Part shown: positions 15,603-25,800 of the stretch, piece by piece
How the letters are laid out: every line of letters starts with the position of its first letter
Position numbering within the stretch: the stretch's first letter is position 1
Origin: MADRE2 sp964397015
Lineage (GTDB): Bacteria; Desulfobacterota; Desulfobacteria; Desulfobacterales; Desulfobacteraceae
Assembly (NCBI GenBank): GCA_964397015.1
Contig: CAYNHL010000038.1
Location: forward strand, 1-27,707
Length of the DNA stretch: 27,707 nt
Reading direction: 5' to 3'
The notes under the pieces: model-generated
Told to the model about the DNA's origin: nothing
The model's input: the letters and a program-made list of their open reading frames with translations, nothing else
The model's database searches: none
Translations under genes and position numbers: made by a program

Positions 15603-16364
15603 ATGGTTAATGTGGGTATTATCGGAGGATCCGGTCTGGACGATCCCGATATTCTTGACAACGCACGGGAGATGACTGTGAAAACGGATTTCGGTGATCC
15701 GTCCTCCCCTTTGAAAATCGGTCAGATCAACGGAGTGGACACGGTTATATTAGCCAGGCACGGTATGTCGCATCAGTACAGCCCGACCCAGGTCAACAAC
15801 AGGGCAAACATAATGGCCTTGAAGGCTGCCGGGGCGACCCACATAATTGCCACCACGGCCTGCGGCAGCCTGAGGCAGGAAATCGACAGGGGTCACCTTG
15901 TGATCCTGGATCAGTTCATCGATTTTACCCGGTTCAGGAAAACCACGTTTCATGAATCTTTTGAAAACGGCCCCATGCATATGGCCATGGCCGAACCCTT
16001 TGACGGTAAGCTCAGAACAAGGCTTTTCAGTGCGGCCAGAGAAAGAGGGCTTGACGTTCATGAAAAGGGCTGTGTCGTGACCATCGAGGGACCAAGATTT
16101 TCCACGATTGCAGAGTCCAATATGTTCAGAAGCTGGGGTGCGGATGTCATCAACATGTCCACCGCTCCGGAAGCAATGCTTGCCAACGAGGCCGGTATTC
16201 CGTATGCCGCTGTCGCCATGTCCACGGACTATGACTGCTGGAAACAGGATGAGGCGCCGGTCACCTGGGAGGAAATCCTCTCGGTGTTCAACCGGAATGC
16301 GGACAATGTCAAGCACCTGATTATGGACACCATTGCCACATTGAAAGATATAACTTCTACTTGA
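15603..16364 (+). CDS. mtnP: S-methyl-5'-thioadenosine phosphorylase
   Basis: A 253-aa trimeric-type purine nucleoside phosphorylase that splits methylthioadenosine with phosphate into adenine and methylthioribose-1-phosphate. Motifs are VGIIGGSGLDDP at the N-terminus, ARHGMSHQYSPTQVNNRANI, TTACGSLR, TIEGPRFSTIAESNMFRSWGADVINMS and MSTDYDCWK. The DYDCW block is typical of MTA phosphorylases that recognise the 6-amino group of adenine. The ATG at 15603 is preferred over the ATG at 15597 because AGGAG directly abuts the latter and lies a normal 6 bases from the former. The product feeds MtnA (divergent neighbour), and the released adenine feeds Apt (next gene, 21 bp on), so the three genes form one recycling unit. 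Confidence 0.94.
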   Translation: MVNVGIIGGSGLDDPDILDNAREMTVKTDFGDPSSPLKIGQINGVDTVILARHGMSHQYSPTQVNNRANIMALKAAGATHIIATTACGSLRQEIDRGHLVILDQFIDFTRFRKTTFHESFENGPMHMAMAEPFDGKLRTRLFSAARERGLDVHEKGCVVTIEGPRFSTIAESNMFRSWGADVINMSTAPEAMLANEAGIPYAAVAMSTDYDCWKQDEAPVTWEEILSVFNRNADNVKHLIMDTIATLKDITST

Positions 16365-16385
16365 ATACAGAAACAGGAAAGAAAA

Positions 16386-16907
16386 ATGGATTTAAAAACT
16401 ACCATCAGAAGCATCCCCGGCTGGCCCATAGAGGGCGTGATATTCAGGGATCTTACCACCCTTATGCAGGATCCGCTGGCTTTCAGGGAATCTTGTGACA
16501 TTCTCTACCGCCGTTATGCGGATATACAAATTGACAAGATAGTGGCCATAGATGCCAGGGGATTCGTGTTCGGGGCGGTATTGGCTTACAAGCTGGGCGT
16601 CGGCCTGGTTCCGGTCCGCAAAAAAGGCAAACTGCCATTCAAAACAATTGAAGAAACCTATACCCTGGAATACGGGGAGGGGGTTCTGCAGATACATGAA
16701 GATGCCATTTCTCCAGGAGAAAAGGTGCTCGTGGTAGACGACCTGATTGCCACTGGCGGCACAATCGGCGCGGCCGTAAACCTTGTGAAAAAGATGGGGG
16801 GTGAAATCATCGAGTGTGCATTCATTGTCGAACTGCCGGATCTCAATGGCAGGCAGATGATCAAGGGATGCAAAGTTTTTGCCATTATCGAGTTTGAAGG
16901 CGAGTGA
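16386..16907 (+). CDS. apt: Adenine phosphoribosyltransferase
   Basis: A 173-aa enzyme making AMP from adenine and PRPP. It shows IRSIPGWPIEGVIFRDLTTL at the N-terminus, IDARGFVFGAVLAYKLGVGLVPVRKKGKLP (the adenine-binding and flexible-loop region) and the PRPP-binding motif VLVVDDLIATGGT (about 114-126). Length equals the bacterial norm. The ribosome binding site is a modest AGGAAAG a few bases before the ATG. It lies 21 bp after mtnP, which produces adenine, so co-transcription makes metabolic sense. It converges on the DUF4139 gene across only 16 bp, with no room for a separate terminator. Confidence 0.95.
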   Translation: MDLKTTIRSIPGWPIEGVIFRDLTTLMQDPLAFRESCDILYRRYADIQIDKIVAIDARGFVFGAVLAYKLGVGLVPVRKKGKLPFKTIEETYTLEYGEGVLQIHEDAISPGEKVLVVDDLIATGGTIGAAVNLVKKMGGEIIECAFIVELPDLNGRQMIKGCKVFAIIEFEGE

Positions 16908-16923
16908 CCCGGTTTTTAAAAGG

Positions 16924-18087
16924 TTACTGCCGCACCTTGTTGAACCTGGAAAAAGCCCCGGCAAAAATATTTTTCACCCTGTAATGCATATTTATCTCCC
17001 GGCTTTCACCAGCCTCGAGTTCAAGGGTGAAAACCAGCCTGCTGCTGGATTCACGGGTATATTTTTCTGAAAACTTGACCGGTTCCCACTCTCCTTCGAT
17101 GTGTTCAATGATTTCAAGGGTTACCGGAGCGTTCTTGAAATTTTTTATCCGCAGCCGGTCATGGATATTTTCATCATAAACCTGGGGTGCGCCGTCCTTA
17201 TTGGAAACGATGTTGAGCCTCTTTTGTTCGACCCGGTGCCGGGTGACAGATACATCCCGGCTGTCTGCGATCTTCAGGGCGGCTTTCTCACCGACTGGCG
17301 TGAATTCCAGCAGATCTTCTCCCAGAAAAATATGGGTAGTATGCCCGTCTTCCTGGAAGACCCTGGCTTTACCCCCGGAAAGGGGATGATCCCCGAGCCC
17401 TGAGGCTTTCGTGTTGGTCATGGTGTAGGTCATTGGAATTCCGGGCGTATAGTCCAGCTTGTCGGGTTCATGGGGCATGGTGGCGGCATCCCAGGTCAGC
17501 AGCCGGTTCACCGGAACCTGCAGCTGGTGGAAAAACTTTATTCTCTTGGTCTCCTCGTGACTGACCCGGCCTGAAAATGCCTCACGGCCGGTTATAATGA
17601 ATGCGGCATTTTCAAAATCCTCTCCTGAAAAATTTCTCAACACAAGGTACGATTCAAGGTTTACAGCGGTTTCTTCCTGGTCTGCCACGGCCTTGTAGGC
17701 GATCAGCCGGTCAATACCTGAAAGAAGGTAGCTGATACGAACCTTGGCTTCCATGGCGTCCTGGGAGAACACTTCCCATGTCAGGGCATCCTGGTCCGGC
17801 GGAAAGCTGACAGAGATTACCGTGGCACGGTCAGCCGAGGTCAGCAGGGTTATCTGGATACTGTCCGGATCGATATGGACACCCTGCCATGAAAAATCAA
17901 CCTGGTTTTTACCTTTTTGAAAGGTCAGTACCCGGGTTTCCGTTACCAGGGCTGCGGCAGGGTTGCCCAGGTTGACATGGACGGTATCCTGCATGGGGAG
18001 TGCAACCAGGCTGGTCCTCGCTTGAGGGGCACAGGGGATGAGCAGGACCATGAGGCAGACAAGGACTATTGATTTCAGCGGTGCCAT
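16924..18087 (-). CDS. DUF4139 family secreted protein (downstream paralogue)
   Basis: A 387-aa protein with a signal peptide (about 1-23, ending APQARTSL). The N-terminal beta-rich part (VTETRVLTFQKGKNQVDFSWQGVHIDPDSIQITLL) and the C-terminal DUF4139 part (VTRHRVEQKRLNIVSN, RIKNFKNAPVTLEIIEHIEGEW, FTLELEAGESREINMHYRVK) are recognisable; function is unknown. It aligns along its length with the upstream gene but is about 70 residues shorter, lacking the Pro/Ala-rich insert. AAGGAGAG precedes the ATG, and the start lies 13 bp inside the end of the upstream paralogue, so translation is probably coupled. It was probably formed by tandem duplication. Confidence 0.82.
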   Translation of the reverse strand: MAPLKSIVLVCLMVLLIPCAPQARTSLVALPMQDTVHVNLGNPAAALVTETRVLTFQKGKNQVDFSWQGVHIDPDSIQITLLTSADRATVISVSFPPDQDALTWEVFSQDAMEAKVRISYLLSGIDRLIAYKAVADQEETAVNLESYLVLRNFSGEDFENAAFIITGREAFSGRVSHEETKRIKFFHQLQVPVNRLLTWDAATMPHEPDKLDYTPGIPMTYTMTNTKASGLGDHPLSGGKARVFQEDGHTTHIFLGEDLLEFTPVGEKAALKIADSRDVSVTRHRVEQKRLNIVSNKDGAPQVYDENIHDRLRIKNFKNAPVTLEIIEHIEGEWEPVKFSEKYTRESSSRLVFTLELEAGESREINMHYRVKNIFAGAFSRFNKVRQ

Positions 18088-19442
18088 CTTCTCTCTCCTT
18101 GATAGACAGTCAGTGTGTATTCAATGGTTTGGGTGGTATGGGCCGGCAGGCGGACAATGTATTTTACCGTGTCCATGTCCTGCTTTTCATACGATCCGGG
18201 AACAGCAATGTTTTGAATGTCGAAATGGGGTGTTCCGATATTCCGTGTAATCTCCACTGAAGCGGGCAGGGATGAATAATTGTGAACCGTTATGGTATAT
18301 TGTCTTGTTTCGTCAAAACCGGTAACTGTGTTGTCCTTATCATACATGATCCGTTTTTTACTGTAATCTGTCACACGGGGAATCACCCGGATTTCAAATG
18401 CAGGTCCGAGATTCAGTTCGACATTCTCGTCCAGGGGGATATACCGGGCCTGATCCGTTCCGACATATGACAGGCCGCCGGCATCTTCTGCCTTGGCAAA
18501 AACCTTTATACCGCCGCCGGGCAGCGGGGTCTGTCCCAGATTGTGGGCTTTGTCGTTCTTGAATTTTATGAACCTGATCACTCCGGGCCCGTATTGATCA
18601 GGATCATGCCTGTACAGGTTTTCAACCGGTATGCTTCCGGCTGAAAAAGAGGGCAGCCTTTTGCTCCAGTTGGTGGGAATAGTCTGGGTGCCCTCAATTG
18701 TATAAAGGAAAAATTCTGAAAGCCCCTGTTTGACAATTTTTTTCGGTCTTTGAGCAGGTGCCTCGGCCATGGCGGCTTTCATGGGGGAAGGCGGCCGTTC
18801 CAGCTGTTCCATGCCAAGATCATATGCCTGCCTGAGCAGGCCGCCGGCATCACCGGTATCCGGCTTTCCGTATGGGTACTGCCTTGATGCAAGTTCTGCT
18901 ATCCGGTCCAGGATATTGACTTTGCCTACCACCAGGCGGGTCTGCGCGTTTTCATAATTTTCACCTGAATGGTTGGAGACCTTGACAAAACCTTCAAGGG
19001 CAGCGGTCTTATAATCCTGCGCAAGGGTCAGGACATAGAACGCCTCCCATGACATGCCTGAAGTGAAATAGGTGATGTCAACCTTTGCAGGGCCGGAGTT
19101 TTCACAATTGATTTCCCATATTCCCACATCTTTTGTCCTCGGCGGATAGCTGACCTGGAGAATATCGATATCTCCCTTTTGACCACTGACGGTCAGGTTC
19201 AGCGATGTCGGGTCGATCCTGGTGCCGGCCCACGAGAACTGCAGCCGGTTCAGCCCTTTTTTCAGCGTAAGTTCACGCGTGTCCCTGACAAGGGTAAGAT
19301 CGGCACTGTTATAGATGGTGGTCTGTACCTGGTCACGTTCAGGCAGTGTGACCAGGTCGATTTTTGCAAGGGCGGCCGGGATGTGGAAAATTATGCTTGC
19401 CATGAAAAGAATCAAAATAACTGGTGAACAAAGGCGGATCAT
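18075..19442 (-). CDS. DUF4139 family secreted protein (upstream paralogue)
   Basis: A 455-aa exported protein with signal peptide (about 1-26, ending HIPAALA). The N-terminal region (YNSADLTLVRDTRELTLKKGLNRLQFSWAGTRIDPTSL) matches its neighbour. The DUF4139 part has TSGMSWEAFYVLTLAQDYKTAALEGFVKVSNHSGENYENAQ and later RQYTITVHNYSSLPASVEITRNIG. Between them is an insert of about 60 residues (about 190-250) rich in Pro, Ala and Gln. The predicted all-beta domains suggest a cell-envelope role; the biochemical function is unknown. CAGGAG lies 6 bases before the ATG. It is divergent from recC across 113 bp of AT-rich DNA. Confidence 0.84.
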   Translation of the reverse strand: MIRLCSPVILILFMASIIFHIPAALAKIDLVTLPERDQVQTTIYNSADLTLVRDTRELTLKKGLNRLQFSWAGTRIDPTSLNLTVSGQKGDIDILQVSYPPRTKDVGIWEINCENSGPAKVDITYFTSGMSWEAFYVLTLAQDYKTAALEGFVKVSNHSGENYENAQTRLVVGKVNILDRIAELASRQYPYGKPDTGDAGGLLRQAYDLGMEQLERPPSPMKAAMAEAPAQRPKKIVKQGLSEFFLYTIEGTQTIPTNWSKRLPSFSAGSIPVENLYRHDPDQYGPGVIRFIKFKNDKAHNLGQTPLPGGGIKVFAKAEDAGGLSYVGTDQARYIPLDENVELNLGPAFEIRVIPRVTDYSKKRIMYDKDNTVTGFDETRQYTITVHNYSSLPASVEITRNIGTPHFDIQNIAVPGSYEKQDMDTVKYIVRLPAHTTQTIEYTLTVYQGERRWHR

Positions 19443-19468
19443 GTTTTTCTCCTGATGTAAAAAAACAT

Positions 19469-19497
19469 TTGAATGATTTGATACAAAAAGATAGCAT
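19469..19497 (+). promoter_or_regulatory. Candidate promoter of recC
   Basis: TTGAAT (19469-19474, 4 of 6 to -35) and TAGCAT (19492-19497, 4 of 6 to -10) are 17 bases apart in the AT-rich spacer upstream of recC. A start near 19504 would give a leader of about 50 bases. The match is modest and the spacer is AT-rich, so chance is possible. Confidence 0.25.
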
Positions 19498-19555
19498 ATC
19501 AGCTGGCAAAAACAAATTAAAAATATATCAGGCCGTTGTAACTTGAGGACAAGAC

Positions 19556-22500
19556 GTGCTCAGTATTTATAAAAGCAATTTCATGGAAAACCTCATGGAG
19601 GCACTGGTATCGGTGCTGGCCGATCCACCCGATGATCCAATGGTGCCCGAGTATATCGGTGTGCAGAGCAGGGGTATGCGGCACTGGATCGACACAACAC
19701 TGGCTGACCGCTTTCTTGTCAGCGCAAATGTCCGGTTCATGTTTTTAAAAGATATTGTCGAGCAGGTACTTGAAACAGCCGATCTGTCCCTGCCTGGTGA
19801 AAAACCGTTTTCAGACGCTTCTTTGATGTACGCATTGATGGATATTTTTTCCGGTTCCGAAAATACCCATGCCTGCAGCGAAGTTTTATCATACCTGGGC
19901 GACGATCCGGCTGGCATAAAGTGTGTTCAGGTAAGCCGGAACATTGCGGCTCTTTTTGACGATTACCAGGTATACAGGCCCGACATGCTGCTGGAATGGC
20001 AGAAACCCGGTTTTGAGTGCCCCCGGCAGATGCCTGCAATGCGCTGGCAGTCCGGGCTGTTTTCCCTGCTTTGTGAAAAGGGGTTTGGCCGGCATATGGG
20101 AAACCGGGTAAACGATTTTTTAAACAAACCTTTAAATGCGGATGACCTGTTCTGTCCGAGGTTGTTTCTTTTTGGTATTTCGTCCATGCCGCCGCTTTTC
20201 ATGACAGTGCTTTCACGCATGGCTCAAGCCGTTGACGTGCATTTGTTCCTTCTGACACCGTCAAAAGAATTTTTCGGTCATATCATGTCCCCGAAAAAAC
20301 AGGCATTAGTTGAACCTGCAGGGTCTGATCTGTATCTTGAAGCCGGGAATCCCCTCCTTGCAGCAATGGGCAGGCCGGCACAGACGTTTCAGATGCTTAT
20401 GGAAAATACAGACTATCACGAACCGCTGCCCGACCTGTTCGTCGATCCTCTTGCCGGCGGATCCAATATGCTGCACGTGATCCAGTCTGACATACTCAAC
20501 CTGGCGGACCGGACCCGTGATCCGGATTATCCTCCGCTGGTGATGCCGGAACCCGATGATACCATAGGCCTCCATGCCTGCCACACGGCATACAGGGAGG
20601 CCCAGGTGCTAAAGGATCAGCTGATGGCCATCCTGGACCGGCACCCGGACATGGCCCCGCATGACATCATTGTCATGATGCCTGATATTGAATCCTATTC
20701 CCCCTATATTGACGCCGTGTTTTCAGATGAAAACCGTATTCCCTATACCATCAGCGACCGGACACTTGCCGGGGAACATAAACTGACCGAAGCTGTGTTT
20801 AAAATGCTCGAACTGCCCCGGGGACGATTCGGGCTGCACCGTGTCCTTGACCTGCTGCTCTATCCTGAGATTGCGGACCGGTTCGATATCTCTCCCGGAG
20901 AGGTCGGCATCATAGAAGAAATGTGCATGGCGGCAGGTATCTGCTGGGGTATAAACCCTGAGGACAGGGCACAGGCCGGGATGCCGGCGGATCATGAAAA
21001 TACCTGGGAGTTCGGACTCGAACGCCTGATGCTTGGCCTGGCAATGCCTGAAAACCCTGAAGGGCTGGTATACGGCATGTCACCCTGCTCCTTTCTTGAG
21101 GGCCTTGACGCAGGCCTGCTGGGCCGGTTCGCTTTTTTCTGCGACAAACTGTTTTCAAATCTTTTTCTGTACAAAAAAGCAGCGACACCTTCTCAATGGT
21201 GCGACCGCCTCAACCGGCTGCTGTCTGAAATGATCCGGCCGGATATGGACACTGCCGAACCTTACCTGCTGGTGATCCAGTCCCTGGACAGGATTCGCCA
21301 GAATGCGCAGCAGGCTTCCTGCAATACCCTGTTAGGAGTTGAAGCCATGGAACAGCTGCTGGAAATGGAATGCTCCCGCCAGGTTTCCACGGCAAGTTTC
21401 ATGGCAGGGAGGATGACCTTCTGCAATATCATGCCCATGCGCAGTATCCCTTTCAAGGTGGTGGCACTGATGGGAATGAATGAACAACAATTTCCACGGC
21501 GCGGCATTAGGGACAGTTTTGACTTGATCCGACAGAACCCCCGGCCCGGTGACAGGGTGGCCCGGGAAGAAGACTTGAACCTGTTTTTAGAAGCTCTTTT
21601 GTCGGCACGCCGGTATTTTCTGGTCACCTATACGGGCATGGATGTCAAGGATAACACGCCGTTTTCGCCGTCATCCGCAGTGACGGAACTGATCGATACC
21701 ATCACTGAAGGGTTTGTGTTTGAAAACGGGGAATTCAAGGTTGTTCACCATCCCCTTCACGCATTTGACCCGCTTTATTACCAGGCAGAACCTTTCCTGG
21801 GCCTGTTTTCATATTCAGAGGCCGGCTGCCGTATGGCAAAAAAAACAAGATCTGCAAAAATTTCTCCCCGGCCATTCCTGACCGGCCCCTTGGACAGGGC
21901 TTTGGTGGAATCCATAGATATTGAAGACCTTGTGAGATTTTTTAAGGCCCCCTTGTCCTATTTCATGAAAAATAGACTGGATATTGGTTTTGATTCTATA
22001 ATCGAACCGGCAGTGGACCGTGAACCGGACCGCATTGACGGATTGACGGAATATACTCTCGGGTCTTTTCTCGTGGACCGGATGACAGGTTCATCAGCCA
22101 AAGGCGCTGACAATTTTGAAACTGATTTTGAATGGATCCGGGCCATGGGAATTTTACCCCATGGTGAAAAGGGAAGAGTTGAATATCAAAAGATTTACGT
22201 TCAGTCCAGAAAAGTGATGGAGCTGGCACTGCCGGTACTGGAAAAAAGCCGCCTTCCACGCCTGGACCTTGCATTTCGCATCGAAGATACCAGGATCACC
22301 GGGACCATCCCGCTGGTAAACCGGGAAACTGCTTTCCAGATAACTTATGCACGTTTGACACCCAGGCGGATTCTGGCTGGATGGCTGTATCATCTCCTCT
22401 TGAACCTGGCACCCGGCTCGCCTGAAATTCCTGATACCACATGCCTGATAGGGCGCAAACACGATGATGCCGGTGTTGCGGTCCAGATCAGGTTTCCCGG

Positions 22501-22852
22501 AATAAAAAAAAGTGCTCCGGACATCCTGAAAAACCTTGTGCAGGCATACAGGGACGGGCTTGTTTCTCCATTTGTCTTTTTTCCTGACACAGCCTGGCAG
22601 TACGTCACCACCCTGATGAAGACCGCAGATCCTCTTGACAAAGAAAACCGGTACAAGGCATTTAGCGCGGCAGGCAGTAAATGGCGGGATGATTTCCGCC
22701 GGACAGGAGAGGGGCTTGACCGTTATGCCCGGGCCTATTTTGCCGGAAGAGACCTGTTTGAAGATATGGATATGCTGCATGATACAGGATTTGCAGACAA
22801 TGCAATACAGGTTTTCAGCCCTGTTTTGGACAGCATGGAGATCCTGACATGA
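19556..22852 (+). CDS. recC: Exodeoxyribonuclease V subunit gamma (RecC)
   Basis: A 1098-aa RecC, close to the 1122 residues of the Escherichia coli protein. It is the Chi-recognition and scaffold subunit of the RecBCD double-strand-end resection machine, built on degenerate helicase and nuclease folds. Family segments are VQSRGMRHWIDTTLADRF (about 41), LFLFGISSMPPLFMTVLSRMAQAVDVHLFLLTPSKEFFG (about 204) and the well-conserved MRSIPFKVVALMGMNEQQFPRR (about 627). The start is a GTG with GAGG 7 bases upstream; no better ATG precedes it. Its stop overlaps the recB start by 4 bp (ATGA), so the two are coupled. RecC usually depends on RecB and RecD, and no recD is adjacent. Confidence 0.95.
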   Translation: MLSIYKSNFMENLMEALVSVLADPPDDPMVPEYIGVQSRGMRHWIDTTLADRFLVSANVRFMFLKDIVEQVLETADLSLPGEKPFSDASLMYALMDIFSGSENTHACSEVLSYLGDDPAGIKCVQVSRNIAALFDDYQVYRPDMLLEWQKPGFECPRQMPAMRWQSGLFSLLCEKGFGRHMGNRVNDFLNKPLNADDLFCPRLFLFGISSMPPLFMTVLSRMAQAVDVHLFLLTPSKEFFGHIMSPKKQALVEPAGSDLYLEAGNPLLAAMGRPAQTFQMLMENTDYHEPLPDLFVDPLAGGSNMLHVIQSDILNLADRTRDPDYPPLVMPEPDDTIGLHACHTAYREAQVLKDQLMAILDRHPDMAPHDIIVMMPDIESYSPYIDAVFSDENRIPYTISDRTLAGEHKLTEAVFKMLELPRGRFGLHRVLDLLLYPEIADRFDISPGEVGIIEEMCMAAGICWGINPEDRAQAGMPADHENTWEFGLERLMLGLAMPENPEGLVYGMSPCSFLEGLDAGLLGRFAFFCDKLFSNLFLYKKAATPSQWCDRLNRLLSEMIRPDMDTAEPYLLVIQSLDRIRQNAQQASCNTLLGVEAMEQLLEMECSRQVSTASFMAGRMTFCNIMPMRSIPFKVVALMGMNEQQFPRRGIRDSFDLIRQNPRPGDRVAREEDLNLFLEALLSARRYFLVTYTGMDVKDNTPFSPSSAVTELIDTITEGFVFENGEFKVVHHPLHAFDPLYYQAEPFLGLFSYSEAGCRMAKKTRSAKISPRPFLTGPLDRALVESIDIEDLVRFFKAPLSYFMKNRLDIGFDSIIEPAVDREPDRIDGLTEYTLGSFLVDRMTGSSAKGADNFETDFEWIRAMGILPHGEKGRVEYQKIYVQSRKVMELALPVLEKSRLPRLDLAFRIEDTRITGTIPLVNRETAFQITYARLTPRRILAGWLYHLLLNLAPGSPEIPDTTCLIGRKHDDAGVAVQIRFPGIKKSAPDILKNLVQAYRDGLVSPFVFFPDTAWQYVTTLMKTADPLDKENRYKAFSAAGSKWRDDFRRTGEGLDRYARAYFAGRDLFEDMDMLHDTGFADNAIQVFSPVLDSMEILT

Positions 22853-25800
22853 AAAAACTGGATCCCTTTGCCATTCCTTTGGAACAGGCCTGCCTCATAG
22901 AGGCCAGCGCCGGAACAGGCAAGACATTTACAATTACCACCCTTTATATCCGCCTGATAGCGTCAGGATATCCGGTAGACAGTATCCTGGTGGTCACTTT
23001 TACCGAGGCTGCGGCAGCGGAGCTCAAACTGCGCATCCGGCAGCGTCTTTCACAGTGCCTGTCAAGCATTGGCCGCCTTGAATCCTCAAAGAGAGTACCT
23101 GATGAGGGTGAACTTGCGCAATATCTGTTTCGGGATCATGCAGCCGACCCGGCCAGGTTGCGGCAGTACCTGAAAAAAGCCATGTTCTGTTTTGACCAGG
23201 CCACGATCATGACCATCCATTCATTCTGCCTTAGAACGTTGAAGGAACATGCATTTGAAACAAAAATCCCCTTTGACATCGAGCTGGCACCGGAATCCAG
23301 TGAGTTTTTTACTCAAGCCGTCCTTGATTTTTTTGCCAGGCGGGTGAATAACCTGCCCCTTGTGTTTTTGAGATTTTTGAAAATCCGGGGATTTTCCGCG
23401 GATTACCTGCAGCAGTTTTTCAGCCGGGTTGTGACAAGTCCCGGTCTTCCGGTCATTCCTGATGTCAAAGAGTTTCAGGATGTATCCGGCACTTACGGGA
23501 AAGTCGTAAAGAAAATCAAAAAGATCCTGGATACCCGTTACAATGAAGTCTTAGAGCATATAGTCATGCATCCCAACCTGGACAAGCGTTCCTACGGGCG
23601 CCGTAATGTAGAAAGATGGCTTGACCAGACCCGTGACGCTTTTCATGAAGACACCATGATCCCGGTTTTTGATATGAGCGAGAAAGGCGATCCCCTTTAC
23701 CGGTTCACCCGCACACGGTTGACAGGCCGCCTGAAAAAAGGACAGTCACTGAACCCCCATGACTTTTTTGACCTGTGTGAGACCCTGCTTGAAAAAACCC
23801 TTGTGTTTGAGCAAAATCTGATTGCTCTCAAACACCAGTTCATCGAGGATTACAGGACTGCTCACCTGGCGCAGAAAAACGCTTCAGGGGTATTTTATTT
23901 CGATGATCTGATCCAGGATCTTTACGACGGTTTGCACCAGCCGTCTGCCAGAGAACTTATCCCTGCCATCCGCAAACAGTACCGCGCCTGTCTTATCGAT
24001 GAATTCCAGGACACGGACCTTTTGCAGTACCGGATCTTTTCTGTTCTGTTCGCTATGTCCGGCACCCCGTTTTTCATGATCGGAGACCCCAAGCAGGCAG
24101 TCTATGCCTTCAGGGGAGGGGATATATTCGCCTATCTCAAGGCGGCAGGTGATACCCAGAATGCTGTTACCCTGACCTGCAACTACCGGTCCGATCCATT
24201 GCTGGTCAAAGGTGTCAACCACCTTTTTACCCGGGTGCCCCATCCATTTGAATTTGAAAAAATTTTATTTTCTCCAGTTCAGACCCCGGCCGGGTCAAAA
24301 AACAGGCTTTGCCGGGATAATGTCCCTGTACAGCCATTGCAGATATCATTCGTTGCCAGAAAGGATCACCATTCGGATAAAAACAGGTTTATCACCAAGA
24401 AAGAGGCGGGCGAGGTCATTCCTTCCCGGGTTGCGGCCGATATAGCAAATATACTGAATTCAGAATATTTTCTTACCACAGGTGATAACAGCGAGCGCCG
24501 GGTACAGCCCGGTGACATGGCAATCCTGGTCCGCAAGAATGCCCATGCACCGCCCATCCAGGCCGCCCTGGCCGCTTTGGATATTCCATGTGTCATTTCC
24601 AAAACCGGCTCTGTATTCGATTCTTCAGAGGCCGTTGCGCTTTCAGATATCCTGGCCGCCGTACTGGAGCCGGAAAATTCAGGACGGTTCAGGGCCGCAC
24701 TTTGCACTGAAGTTTTCGGGTTTACAGGAGACGACCTGGCCTTGATGGATAAGGACACTGAAGCCTTGAACCAGTGGCTCGATTTTTTCAGGCAGTTGAA
24801 TACGGTATGGAAAAACAGCGGATTCATGTCAATGATGCAGCTTCTTCTCAAGTCTGACAGGACATTGCTGAATCCTGAAAATGCAATGGACATGCGGGCA
24901 TTGACCAATATCCATCACCTGGTCGAGCTGCTGCACTGCCAGTCTGTTTCCAGTCACCTGCACGGTGTTTTTCTCCTTAACTGGTTCCAGGCACAGATAG
25001 CTTCGGCTATACGTGAAACAGAGGCCCATGAGCTCAGGCTGGAAAGTGACAAGAGCGCCGTGGTTATTGTAACGATCCACAAAAGCAAGGGACTTGAATA
25101 TCCCCTGGTATTTCTGCCATATCTATGGGAAACGGCCTCGCCATCTAAAAAAGATGCCCCGGTTTTTTTCCATGATCCCAAAAATCATGACTGCCTGACA
25201 CTGGACCTGGGATCTGACCGGATCGATTTTTCCAGGCAGCAGGCCCGGCAGGAAATCCTGTCCGAGGAAACACGGCTGCTTTACGTTGCCCTGACCAGGG
25301 CTTCCTCCCTGTGCCGCATTTACTGGGGGGCCTTTGCATCCGCACCGTCGTCGGCCTTGTGGCGGCTGTTACACCAGGGGACCGATGTTTCTGACAATGG
25401 TCTTCTTTCTGACCTTTCTGATCTGGCCCGAGGCGTGAGCGACAGTATCGTCATTGACAGGATTACCTCAAAAAGGGCGGCTGGTTCCTTTGCACGGACA
25501 AAGAAACCGGACTCTCCCCTGGTCTGCCGGGTTCCAGGGCGTGATTTCGATCCAAGGTGGAAGATCTCCAGTTTTTCGTCATTTATCCGCAGCGCGGCCG
25601 GGTTTGAAGCACAATCCCATAAAACGCCGGTTGCCGAATCAGGCAAAGAATCCATACAGCTTGCATCTTTTCCCAAAGGGGCGGGATCGGGTGATTTTTT
25701 TCATGCCCTGTTCGAAACCCTGGATTTCAAGGCTGAAGATGAGGCAGTGAGTTTGCAGGTGGAAAGCACCCTGCGGCAGTTCGGATTTCCTTGCACCCGG

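Noticed and set aside
16392..16964. Minus-strand open frame of 190 codons opposite apt
   Set aside because: apt is certain on the plus strand, and the antisense product matches nothing known.
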